The position numbers were made by a program, and so were the translations under genes. Below, piece by piece: positions 34,601 to 48,200 of a DNA stretch of 64,000 bases. Position 1 is the first letter of the stretch. Every line of letters starts with the position of its first letter. The DNA is from Galaxea fascicularis (taxonomy: Eukaryota; Cnidaria; Anthozoa; Scleractinia; Euphylliidae), in NCBI GenBank assembly GCA_948470475.1, contig OX419343.1, positions 27,088,878 through 27,152,877 of the forward strand, read 5' to 3'. A model generated the notes under the pieces. That model made no database searches and was not told where the DNA came from. It saw only the letters and a list, made by a program, of their open reading frames with translations.

Positions 34601-37600
34601 CACGGTGGAAGCTCTTACCTTACCTCCCAACAAGCTTTTCCTGGTTCACATGATTTGGTCGGTTTACCGGTTTAGGTGTCATCTAAACCAATTCCATAGC
34701 AACAAAATTACAGGGTCGGCCAGGGTGTACCTTGTGGTGTAAAATGCCAAAATACCCCAAATTCCCTGAACACACCCAAAATTGAAAGAAGCGCTATATA
34801 CCGTGTACCTGAAGTTATAAAAAGTGAAACACAAAATACCAACACTTTTCAACTGAACTTTCCTCGTTTCCCAAAAATCCTGGCGACCCTGAACCTGGCA
34901 TAAGGCATCAGCACGTAATTCAGTACGTGGTCAGTTCCCATGCAGCAACGGGCTAAAACAAAAGGCGGTGTTTTCGAGCGATAGTGTTGCTCTGTAGGTT
35001 TTGTGACTCCCCCGTGAAGGACGTGATAGTTTATTGGAGAAGGTCGTTCACAAAATCACAGTGAGGAGGCTAAACAAGGTTTACTTTTAAATGTAAAAAA
35101 AGGAGATTAAACTGCAAAGAGGGGCTGAAAAAATACATGCACTAAATAAAGAAAGAGAAAACCCAGTACCTTGTTTTTTGTTCATTCTTGCATTAGCTCA
35201 TTACATGCTTTTCTACTCAAGTTTGTTACGTGGCTTATGCTATTGCAGATGAGGAACAAGCAGGAGTCATATTTTAGTTTAATCGCGTTGCTGAGTTTTT
35301 CTTTAAGTTCTCCAGTTCCCTCTACCTCTTCAGTACTTTGAATCTTTTAAAATTCCAATGTTTGCACATATAACACCTGCATGAAAATCGCTTTCTCGCG
35401 TGCCATCGTTGGAAAGGTGTCATTGTAGGGTGCACTCATTTAAGGACGCATAAACACCGTTCAAATAATCACATAATAAATTTTATGGGTAATCGTTGAT
35501 CAGAATATCAGCAAATGAGAGGTTCCATAGAGAGCTTGCAGACTTGAGTGAACAGGAACATTTTGTGTTCCTGTCAATGTAGCTTTTGTTTGCATAAGAT
35601 CAGTGTATATTATGAAAAGAAAAAAAATAAAAGGAAGAAGAGAACCGTTCTGCAATTATTGTTTCTCCTCTCACTAAGTGTTGTACATTTTAGCCTTTTT
35701 GAATGATAAGCCATTGAATGTGTTTGCTTGCAAAACAGATGTAAACATGACCGCAAAATATATTGCGGCGGTACCCATAATTAAATTAATTAACTCTTCG
35801 GAAGAGAGTTGTTAGAATACAACGGTGTGCGCGTGCTGTATATTAATGCTCTCTTTGGAACAAGGTCTCGAACAGATAATTTTAATTTGGTTACTATAAT
35901 CAGAAGCGGTTATTGTATTAAATACATAAAACATCTAATTATAAAGCCGCCGAGGTTCAAGGTTAATTACATTTACAGGCAGCCCTGCCTTGAGATCTCC
36001 AGTTTTTCCTGAAATAGTAGTCCGGATGTTGTGGATTTGTTGTTTTCCGATGAACGTGATTACACTGCGTCGTAGGAGTAAAGCAAAGATTGATGAGAAA
36101 GAAACTAAGCGTTTCCGGTATTTCAAACTGAATTTCAAAATTAATGAAGAAACTTCAAACATTTTAGTAATTTTAAGTGTTTCTTAATTGGTGCATGATT
36201 CAAAGAAACCAGATCTATTTACTCTCATACCTGTTGCGGGATATTTTCTTTCAGTTGAACGTGCAGAAATTTTGTTTGACTTTGTACATCAATTATTTCT
36301 ATTAAAAGGCGGGTTGACAGGTTTCAAATAAATAGAAGTAGCTCAAATACGTATAACCTGGACACCGCTAACCAAGTTCAAGTTGAAGTTCAAGTTCAAG
36401 TTTAGTAAAGACTTATAAAACATACAGAGAAAAATACGCAGTGCTCGCAGTTAACAACAGCTATTCGAGGTGACCAATGGATTTGACGCATAACAAGTAA
36501 TTTACAACAATTCAACCTTATAGAGTGAAAAAAGTAACTTACAATTAAGTAACAGGTAAAACAAGAGAAACGAAAGTACAATGACAAAGAACTAGGACTA
36601 GATGTGTACAGTTAAAGAGACGAGATTTACGATAGAAGGAAGATACGTAGCCGATTACTTAACAATATTTAGAGTAAGAAGGAAGGTTGACAAGAGCAGG
36701 ATGGATTATGCAAATTCAATACATCGAGTTTTCAAGATATTTTCAGTTTTTGATCAAATCAGGTAGGTCAATGTAATCGTCTGTGATTTTTCCTGTAACC
36801 CTTAGGTTTGAACGCAGTAAATAGGTGTTAAAAAGATTGGTGGAATTTAAGTTTTCTTCACATCTGTTTAGCGAAACAGTTAATTCAAACTTCAGAAGTT
36901 CCTGTACTAAATATACTTTTCAGTACCAATCACGTTACATAACCAAAATCTTGAAAGCAACCTCGAATGTTGTATTATTTAATTTCGTTGTCCAAAAAGT
37001 TGAGGTGGCTAGCAAATAGCTTCATATTGTGTATTTGTGGTAACAGGAGCATTCCATGATGTGGCCGCCCCTCTTTAGTAGCTTTATTAAAAATTAATTA
37101 AATTAAAGATCTTTCTAAAATCAGTTGGACCACAATGACAAAGCGATGAAGGTTCCCAGGTCTTTTGTAACAGAAGATCGTTCACCCCAATTTTTCTCTT
37201 TTACTGCATCCAGTTTCTGTCATCCATTTAGTGTTTTAAATTATTTTCTCGTCATTCCGCATTATTTCACCTTACTGGAAATTGGGATTTTTCCTGACAT
37301 TAAATGAACCTTAAACGTTACATGTAAACGGCCATGTAACGTCGTAAGTGATCATCTTGTTTTCCTCGTTTGCTTCGTTCCCGCCGATTAACGAGTCAAC
37401 AGAGATGTCTATGCATTTAATACAGATCCAGGTATGAAAGCCATGCAAGGGCTCATGTTTCTGACAGCGGCCCTGTACTCTTGCCAACAGGGACAAGGTC
37501 AGTGAGTCCACTGCAACACGGACTTGCATACCTCAGTTTTCCACCTTCGCCGACTATCTCGGAGAATAACAGATCCTGCAAAAACAATTAAGTTTTTAAA

Positions 37601-38940
37601 TGCAGGATCAGATTGAGAATCCAAGTACCACAATTTGACTGAATAAGCGTAGTCACCGCAAGGTGACGAAAGAGTAACGAACAAAAGTTATATGGAATAT
37701 TCCCTAAATGACCTTAATGCAAACTCTTAACCTAACAGTTAATCTCTAGCTTTTGGCAATTAAATTTTATTAAAATGTATATCAGTGCTTTCAAAGCAAA
37801 AATCCACAAATTACTGGAAAGCAAAATGTTTTATCTGTGAAGAATTCCAACATCGTCTGCAGCTTGCTTAAGTGTGGTGACTTCTGATAACCGATTGGGA
37901 ATAAGTGTGCGGTGTGTATACCTACTTGTACTGTCCATAGTATGCGTAGCAGTAGTTAAGATAAAGGTACAGATACCACAGAACAAATAACCAGATACTG
38001 ACTTGAAACCCTCTTGGTAAGAAGGGAGAACTCATACCTAGCAGAAAGAAACCAGAAGATCATTATAATTTATCCCAACTACCACGCTAGGGGTCCTAGT
38101 GAGGCTATATTCAGCGCGCGCAAAGTAATTATTGTTACGTCAAGGGCAAAAACGAAACAGCATTACGAAGGAGATTTTTCTTGTTCAAAACGAAAGTTTT
38201 CTTTGCAAAGGGGGAAAGGAATTTTTTTCGCTATAAAAGATTAACAGGAATAGGTATGAATTAGTTATGAGACAAACGAATGTGGTGGGATTGTTAAGAA
38301 CTGATTAAACAGAAAAATCTGACTTACGACCACAGAGTATATAGTGTTGCCCTTTGTACATCTTACTTTTATCTTTTTCCCGCAGTTCGTCCTTTGTCAC
38401 AACATAATTGGCTAAAAGTAAATGTGTAGGAAAGCAAAACAAGAATACAAAGCAAACTGTCGCTTTGTACATCAACATTGTCGGTCTTTTCTCGTATAAT
38501 CCTGCAGCCCTCTAAGAAGCGACCGAACAGGAAAGATAGCTGTAAGAATGAAGATTCCTCTTTGAATCCTACGAAACAATTGAAATGCGCGCGCTGCAAT
38601 TTTTATTAGTTTGCATTTTCCTGACTTCAAAAGTTTTAGTAAGGAAACAACCTTATCTCAGCCTAACATTACCAAGTCAGGTGTTGTTAAATTGATACTG
38701 TAATATAGTAAGTACACACACCAGTCACTTTATACAAGGCGTGACCAAAAACTGTAAGCTACCGTGTTAAAGTTTATTTAATCTATTTTCATAGATAAAT
38801 TATTGCATTCTATTAGTTAGCTTTTTCAATATGATGTTTTTACCATGCATATTATCTGTCTTTTCATATATAATCTACGTCTAGAGATTCTCATGGGAAA
38901 AGGTGAGCAATCGATCCTGGCAAAAAGTTTTGTCTATATA
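31669..38940. other. Intergenic, no gene recognised
   Basis: Over 7 kb of AT-rich sequence with only short ORFs. Minor items: a GTTCAAGTTCAAG-type short tandem at 36375-36402, an inverted CCACGTG-rich segment at 34125-34180, and TTGCCAACTTTGT / ACAAAGTTGGCAA at 33215-33274. None supports a gene. Confidence 0.45.
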
Positions 38941-38942
38941 TA

Positions 38943-39003
38943 ATTTGGATACCAGTCGTTTCGCCAACGAGTCGTTTCGCAAACGGTCAGTTCGCAAACG
39001 TCT
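38943..39003. repeat. Half of a GTCGTTTCGC foldback family, upstream of WDR75
   Basis: GGATACCAGTCGTTTCGCCA, then ACGAGTCGTTTCGCAAACGG and GTTCGCAAACG, is related to the element at 52645-52884. It lies about 200 bp before the WDR75 start codon, so in or near the promoter. Confidence 0.5.
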
Positions 39004-39206
39004 TGGGTCGATTTGCAATAATAATCTTACCTTGGTATTTTTTGACAATCGTGCTCTCTGATCTGAAATGGTTGCGTACCCTCAAAATATCAGAGAAGTG
39101 GTGTTCCTGTGCTGGAGGAAGCGACACTCAGAGGTAAATAACATAGCATAATAACTGCTCATTTAAAAGCCGCAGTATTTTGAGCCTACCACGTGCAGAA
39201 TTCAAC

Positions 39207-42200
39207 ATGGTGCTCGGCGACGGTGAAATTTCGCAGAGTTTTGGATCGGTTCGTCTTGTTGGTGGAGAATCTTTGCTCTCCCAACGAACAGTTTTTAGTA
39301 GAGACTCAAAGTATGTGGTCATATTGGAACTCTCTGAAAGACTGCGTCAAGAAGACCAGATGTTGGAGCTCCAGCCAGAACTGATTTTTTCATGTTCCTT
39401 CACACAGGCTTTTGTTTTGTTCTTGTGGTCGAAGAATTCGCGTTTACAGCACTGCAACTGGAGATTTAGTTCGTGAACTTAAAGGACATGAGACTAATGT
39501 TACGGATTTTAAAATAAATCCCAGAAATCATTTACAGGTTGGTGAAAGAAAAGTTATTCTTATTTTTTTCAAGGTCGTAGAAAAGTCAGGGAATTGCGTA
39601 TCACTATCAGGTCAGATAATTTCAAAATTCTACATGTACCTGAAAGTCAGTGAAAAGTCAGGGAATTTTACGTTTGGCTAGCCATTTGGTTTTGGAAGGG
39701 ATACCTGGTAATGAAGGTATTTTCGTGTCAAAAAATTCTGCAAAGATATTGATTTCTACTGGCTTTATTTAATGCCCAAGGATTTGCCTTGTATCGTCAG
39801 TGAAAATTGGTCTTTGGTAAGTGAAAAGTCAGGAAAATGTCAGGGAATTTTTTTCTATCCCAGTGGGTGGCAACCCTGTTGTTATTATGATCGATCGAGG
39901 TACAAAGTAAGTGTTAGCATTTTGACTGCAATGTGATTTTCTTCACATTTTTTTTTCTTTCTCTCCAGTTAGTTTCATGTGCATTAAGAGGGGAAGTTAT
40001 ATACTGGGACTACACAGATGGGCGAATACTTAAGGTAATCGTTTCACCCTCTGATTCTTGTAACTTGCTCTTGAAATTTACTGTGAGGCAATATGAACTG
40101 AGTGCAATAAACAGCAAGTACATAGCATGGGTAACAGGAGGTGGCAAGATTGCTACACATTCCATAAATGAATTGTGCATACATTTTGTTACTCAAACTC
40201 TATTCGATTTTGGAACAGGGTTACAGTATGACGTTGGTGCATGCATAATTACATGTAGCATGTGTGGCTGTGCAGAAATTGTTCAGCCCCCTAACGTGGG
40301 AGAAAAATGACAACCTTCTTTCAGTCACAACACTATTCTGGTACCTCTAGGAGTCCTGAAATATCCTGTTAATCTCGCTTCAGAGTGCCTTGGTTACGGG
40401 ACATTATACCTTACATTAAAGAGCCATTGAGCATTTTTTATCATATATACATATTCAAACCATGCAACATGTAAGAAAAGTTTCTTGAAGGGCATTCATG
40501 CAACTTGTTAGATACAATGTACCTGTTACTGGAAGGTTTTGTACAGCAGTCTTAAATTTCTGATTTTAAAGGGGCACTTTGTCAATTAAGCCTGCCCAAT
40601 TCTTTCTTCTTCCCACAGAAATACACATTTGGAGGTTGTCTTGGAGGAATATTGCTTCATCCTGCGCACAACGAATCCATCATTCTAATAAGAAAGATTC
40701 CTAGACCAGGTGTTAACATCTTGGGTGACTTGTCTTCCTTATACTTGAAATAAATTCAAATCTCTTGTCCATTTGGGGTTGTCATTAGGTGCTGGTAGCC
40801 AGAGCCAGTAGCTGATCTGCCATCTGCCAGCCCACTTTTCGTCAGCTGCTTTTATCCCAAAATGCAGGAGATTGCATTTGTCACCTTCATGCTTGTTATT
40901 ATTTGCAGTCACCTACAGCTGTACTTGAACCCATTTTATTCACGTACACTGCACTTGAAATCACAGTGACAACCCTGCACAATATTTGCACTTGCTTGCA
41001 GTGATTCTGTCATACAAAATAATAGGAAATAATTCATACCTGATACACCACTGAGTCAAGGTTTGCTTTGCAGCTTGTTTTTCTTGTGTTTCTGTATACC
41101 TTTCGTTCTTGATGACATTAGATCTGGGAATAATATGGTGCATTCATGTACTGCAAAAAAATGTAGATTTGGCACAGGTTTGCAAGCAGGAGTGCAACAT
41201 TGGGTATGAGAGAAGCATATTGCTGTGTTACAGTTGCTCCCAATTCACATATGTGTGTCACTTGTAGAATTATTGGTGTCTCTGTGACTTCAAGATCAAC
41301 AGGATTTAGAGTGGCACAGGTGTCAACTACAAGAAGCCTCTTGTTTTGATCACAGTTTTTGTGAAGCTCTTTTTTGGTTTTAATCACTCAAAAATTTCAA
41401 ATTGCAGATGATACAAAGAAGAAAAAAAGAGACAAGAAAGACAAGAACAAAAAGAAAAAAGTTGAAGATGTTGAGGACTTCTGTGTGGGTGTTTTTAATC
41501 CCAAAGACTGGAATAAAGATTCTAAACCAAGACTGAATGTCTTCCTCAACAAGTCAGGGAGCTCTAAACAGACTACAATAAATGGAGAGGTGAGATATGG
41601 ACGTGAATAAAAATAATTCAAGTCCATTGAACCTCCTTGAGGGAGACATCAGGGTGCTCTGAATACTGCAACTCTGCACAAAAAAATTAACAAACACCAC
41701 ATCACTCAGAGAAAAGTTGACAAAAAAAAGACATCACCATAGTCCCATGATTTACATGGTCTAAACGGCTTTTTGAAAAAGGGAAAAACATCCGTATGTG
41801 ACAAAAGTCAAACAAAAAAAATGCACTAAATTTCATTTCAGCGAACACCTTAGGTTTAATAACACAAACATCGCACACCTTGGGGTTTGAGATCACTGCA
41901 ACACTGCATGATAAGATTTTATTCACTGAAATACTGCACACAATAAATAGCACTGCAAACCCCAATGTTCCCCTACTCCTTGGAAGCTGATTGAGGCTTA
42001 GGAACCTTTGTTATTTCAATCCTTCAAAGCTGTTTCTTCCTTGCTACTTACAGGGTAACTTACTGGCATCTGTTACCGATCAGAATCTATACTTATGGAA
42101 TTTTACTTCTGAAAGTTTGAATACGTAAGTAGTGAGAATTTAAATGTCTTACTGTAATGAGTGTGTGATGAATAAAGCAAATCAAATTTATTGAATGTGT

Positions 42201-45200
42201 ATTTTGAAAGCAGCTCAAACCATCATATTTAGAGCAGCTCAGTATGCTGTATTTAGACTGAGACAAAGATATTAATGATAATAAGTGACAGCCAATGCAC
42301 AATTAAGATTGTATTTGTGAAAACTACAGGATAGGTTGTAGTTAAACCGTATGAAAAAGAATGTTTTCCTGTTTAGGATGGGAGACAAAAGTCATAATTC
42401 TGAGCAGTAAATAAAATTATTATTATTATTATTATAAATGGTTTTCTGATGTATTCCTCAGGTTTAAATATAACCATGCAAATTTTACATGTGCATCATT
42501 TCATCCTTCTGAAGCTTGTGTTGCCGCTGGGGATAAACAGGGGCGAATAATTTTATGGTGAGAAAAATACTTACTGTAACAATCCTTTGAAATTGCTTGG
42601 AATATCCCCTGATACCTAGAGGCCAGGTTGGGTAAATCCAGGGGATATCCCACAAGATACCTGTGTAATGGATTATCTTTTTTTCATTTATCACATTGAA
42701 AACACTCACAATATAGACTACTGCCAAATATAAAAAAATTCAGCTTGATTGCAAGGCTTGGAAGACAAAAACAATGGAAACGAATTGCAAGGAATGTGAA
42801 AGATGATTAACATAACTTTCATTTTCCTTTGTTGTTGTCCTCTGGGCCTTGCTATCAAGCTGAATATTGATCTTTTGAAAGAAGCCTATTTCAAGTTTTG
42901 GCAATCAGCTGTCCTTATTCATGCCAAGGGACACAACAACACTGTAAAAAGTCCCTCGAGAGATTTCTGTGACCAAGAGAGGGGTTAAAGACAGGTAGTC
43001 AGCTTATCTCCCAGCCTCCATCCAGATGTGTGATAGGACAGACCACACCAGTTGGAATAATAACTATCTGTTAAATTTGAAAGTTGGAAAATTTACATGT
43101 GATGTACATGTAATAATAATATTTGTCTCCCATCAGGGTTCCTTTAATTCATGGATTTCTTACAACAGACATTATACTCACATTCACATATTCATCACCC
43201 ACAGGTTTATTATGAACCCACAATATGACCAGCTCTCAGTTGGCTTGTTAGCTCAGTAGTTAAAGCTCTGTACTGGTGTAGCAGAGGTAGTGGGTTGACT
43301 CCCACATAAGCCTGAATTTTTTTTCAGGCTTTATTTTCACTACTGTTCTAGTAGTCTTCAAAGCTGCAATGATCACTTACATGGTCATTATTCTTTGTTA
43401 TTTAGGCAGGGTCTTGATCAGTTAGAAAATCCCATAACAATGGTTCTACACTGGCATCCGCATCCTGTAGGTGACATAATTTTCTCAACTGATGGTGAGT
43501 CATTACTGTGGAGCCTTATTCATAACACATAGTTGAGTGGCAAGTGCTGATTTGACTCTTCATCAGCTTACATAAAGGGTGTAAAAAAGGCCCCTCTTAT
43601 TCAAACTTTGATTGTTCCACTGTCAGTCATGCCTGCCAGGTTAGGCCTGCTCTTGTTTACAACTGAACATACAGTGTACACAGCACATAAACCAAAGACA
43701 AAACTAACGAGACTGTTTATGTGCATAGCAAGTTCTACTGAATTTGAAAAAGGATTACCGTATTCGCATGTGTATAAGCCGCTCTCGTGTATAGGCTGCA
43801 CCTCGAGTTTTGACCATATTTTTGTAGAAAATAGTAATTTGATGCACGGCCAGGGTTATCCGTTCAAAAAAGTTTGCATCCGTTCGTACTGCTGGTGTTA
43901 TCCGCTTGAGCCTGTTATCCGTTGAGAGAAATATCAGTAATTCAACAGTTCGCATGGCTGGGGTTATCTGTCATCCATTCAGAAAAATTCTCAACAGTTG
44001 TTCATCAGTCAGAAAAAAATATTAGCCGTAAAAACAAGTTGGGTTACCCGTTCAAAGCAAATGAAAGATTATGGAAACTTTCGAACGGCTACGAATCCAG
44101 CCTCGTCAAAACAAAGATGTCAATCGCTGATAATTATGAGGTCGAATTTCACACACAAGAATTTCGCATAATTATTGCACCAGTTACCACGAATCCTAAA
44201 ATCCTTTAAAAGGCGGTTATTCTTTTGTCTTATCTGTTAACGTATAAAGATATACTAATAATATACTCTTCGTGATTACTGTTTGTTAAAAGACACGATT
44301 ACTTTTGAAGTGTAGAGAGAGTCAAAGAGTAAAGACAAGATGGCGGATCCCCAGAACACGTTCTATTCCTTCGGGCATGCGCCCGTAAACCGCTGACCAC
44401 TACAACTTTGAACGCTAACATTAACGTAGCCTGTCCGGATCATGTGTTCCCCGCGTGGTGTGTTGCGTTACCGTAAACGATGCGTATGCAAATAATGTGC
44501 TTCGATAAGTATAAATACCGCTCGCCGTTCTTTTTGACACAAAGACATGGTTTCATCGCCCTAAAATAAAGTTAGTTCTCTGTACCTTCGTTACTGGTGG
44601 AAATTTAACGAGAAATGTGCTCAAGCATGTTTGATGTTTGGTTCCGAGTTATTAATGTCAGAAACACAAACACAAACATAGATGCGGCACAAGACGACAA
44701 ATGTCACAAAAGCGCAAGGGGATTTTGAATTTTACTTATGAACTTTTTAGTTATTCCATGTATAGGCCACACCCTCATTTTGCCCAGACTTTTTTTAAAA
44801 AACATGTGCGGCTTATACACGTGCGAATACGGTATCTACAGGATACCAATGAAATGGTAGCTAAAAAGAAAATCAAAAGTGGTAAACAGAACAATTCTCC
44901 TGGGGTCACAGTTAAACCTCTGCTTGTGGACACCTCCCATAAGCAGACAGTAACAAACCACAATCCTGGTAACTTCTTCCACCTTTTCTTATCACAAGGG
45001 TGTTAATTCTATGACTTAAATGCAACCATGTGTTGCTGCTTTACGTAGGTTCAATGATTCTGTCTGGTGGACAGGAAGGTGTATTGGTCCAGTGGCAGTA
45101 CAAGACACATCATCAACAGTTTCTTCCCAGATTGGGTGCCCCTATTCAGCATGTTTCAGTCAGTCCAGATGATTCTTTGACAGCAATATGTCAAAAGGAC

Positions 45201-48200
45201 AACAGTAAGTGAAATGCATTAAATTCCCAACTATATATCTTTATAACTGCTTGGACAAAAATGGAAATGGAACCAGATTTCACTTACCTGAAAATTTGGT
45301 TTTATCAACAGAGGTTTTGTTGATAATCCATATTGACCATCATACAGGGATTCTAGCAGCTGTCATTTCAAACATAAGCCCTTTGTCAGAGTGGCGATTA
45401 GGTGGATTCACTCTGATGAAGGGCTAATGCCCATAATGCCAGCTTTTAGAATCTCTGTACAGTGGTTATTTTACTCAGTAGACTTGGTATGTGAATTCAT
45501 ACATGCTCATATATGATTTAATCATATATGAACTGTGGAGGTGTAATCCTCTGAAGACTGATCCTCACACTTGTGAATGCAATTTATGCAAAATAAAGAA
45601 GCCTGAATAAATTGAGGACTTCAACAGGGTTTCAACCTGTGACCTCACGATACTGGTGATTTGGTATGGCTGTACAGCCAGTAACATTCCTGTAACATTC
45701 ATTGCAACATTTCAAAATAATTTCTTAATTTCTCAAAAATTTCATGATAGCCAAGTGCCCTTGGGGTTTCCTCTGTCCTTCATTGTTTGTTGTCCATTAC
45801 AGGTTTTCTGTAGTATCTTGTAAGGTTTCCTTGATTGTCTGTCATTATCTGTTCATACAGTACGGTGTATATTACCCTGCATAGAAAGACCAAAACCAGG
45901 TTATAGTTTTGAAGTATCATTTAACACACATGTAACACTGCATCATTGTAACTTTGCTACTTTTTTCAAATTTCAGTTATCAGATTGATTTCCAATGTAG
46001 AAAATGTTGTTAAGCGTAATATCCAGGGCTTAAGACTAAGTAAGTTCATATTGTTTTATATTTTCCAATACAGTAATTTTAGTTCCAGGCTTTGTGAGTA
46101 CAGGTGTATGGTGTTCCACCTGGCTGGTTTGCTTGTGTACAGTATAGGCAGTTTCAAGAGAACTAAGTTACTGCAAGTAGTGATACCCTTGTCAGCTCTG
46201 TATGGAGTGCTAGCTCATTCTAGCATGCACACGCACATGTACTGTCTGGTGGATGAAAGTGAGCTTGGATGAACTTGCAATAGTCTATGATATGTAAACA
46301 ATGTGCATGTAACTGTTGAAACGTGGATGAAAACTATACTATTAACATCATAACAAAAATTTAATTAGCTTGCACAGGTTTAATTTCACCACAGGAGCGT
46401 ACAGTGTGAAATGTGTGTGAAATATTTTCCCACACTCATGCTAAACTAAATTATACACTCTTCACTTGATAGAACTTCAGAAAACTGAACACAAAATGTT
46501 TCCTTTTGAACCCTCAGACTCAATCACTACTTTAATGTATTGGTTACTATTTTTCATTGTCATTATTTTCATGTTTCTAGTTCACAATCTCTACCTGGGT
46601 ATATCATTTGATCCTCGTTCTAAAGCCCTGGTTACTGGAATCATGCCTGGTGTTTTACAGTTCTACCATCCACAAACTGATCATCATATGTTTTCTGTGA
46701 GTTGCTCAAATTTTTTCCCACTATGCATTTATGTTATTATTTCACAGGTTTTGTTGAATTCAGCACACATCTCAAGTTCACCAGATGACTTGTCTGATTG
46801 ACTGAATGACTGACTGACCAGTCAACCCACTTGTTGCATAATAATATTCTTATTGGACTGACTCAGGAGCAACCGCCGACCGGTTAGCTCAGTGGTTGAA
46901 TTCCAGACTAACGTGCGGGAGGTTGTGGGTTCAAAGCCCCGGCTGGACCAACACTCAGGGTCTTTAAATAACCTGCAAATGGTTAGACTTTCTAGTCTTC
47001 TCGGATAAGGACAATAAACTGGAGGTCCTGTCTCACAATCCTTTAGAATTGTTTCTGTGGGACGTTAAAGAACCACTAGCGACGTAATGAACCCTGGCTG
47101 TGACCACCCCTAGTGCTGGCCTGTTCTATTCAGCAAAGTGGGGCTGACCTCGTTGGGACTTCGAGTCCGTACGTCAGTCCCTCATTTAGTGTCTCTTGTC
47201 ATATTCACTAAATGGAAGCTACTATAACATATAACAGTATAACTGACAGACTGACTGACTGACTGAATTACGGACCAGCAGTCTTGTCTGAATGACTATT
47301 TGACTGTCTCTCTTCTTTTCAGCTTGATGTTGTGAAACAGAACTATGTACCGCCCAGACCAGGACATAGAAAACTGGTCTACACAAGAATTGATTGTGTA
47401 GCATTTAATGGGGATGGGAGCTGGTTAGCTACTGTAAGTATTTGGAGTTCAGGTTAATAGTTTAAATACTCAGGTTTCCTTAACAGAATCACAAAAGGGT
47501 ACATGCAGGTCATGAAAGAATACAAAATGTGTTCTGTTACATGTACATGTACATACTGTGGGCTGCATCAATGTATGTAAATTGCAAGAATCAAAGACTC
47601 AAAATAAATCTCACCACAGTCAGGAGTTCACTCATGTTTCAATTTCCAAGTTTACTCAATACATTGGTTAGGTTTTCTTAAAGTCATGCAAAGGCCAAAT
47701 TAAGCCCTGAAATACATATTGTGAAACTCTTGAGGCATTTACTTACTGACTGTTTTCTTTACAAACATGTAAGTCAACGAAATGGTGTTTCTTCGTTCTC
47801 ATGGGAGAATCTGAGTCACATGGTCAACAATATCATAGTTCTATATCTGCAATTTATGCGTCTGGTAGCTACAATTCCTAAGGCCGAAGTGATGTTTAAT
47901 TTAATCTGGATATTTTAAATTTTGTATTTTTTTTTTTTGTGAGTTGGCTGTTTTTTATCTTGATCCAGGTTGAAAGAAGAGATGACAAGATGCATGCTTT
48001 GGAAATGAGACTTAAATTCTGGGAATATGACAAACTTAGTCAAAGGTAATTTCCAACGGATGCCAAGTTTTGCCCTGAAAACAGAGTGGCTTATTGAAGA
48101 AAGAGCACTTCCTATTTGTGATAGTATTATCAAAGATTGAATTTGAAGTGGACTATTTAAGCCAATGAACTCCATTGGCTTGAAGTGACTCTTGATCTGT

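Noticed and set aside
39068..39133. Possible upstream coding exon of WDR75 starting at the ATG at 39068 with a GTAAAT donor
   Set aside because: It is not in frame with the WDR75 start through the nearby acceptor at 39197, and the protein aligns with family N-termini from 39207. It could be a 5' UTR exon, which I cannot show.
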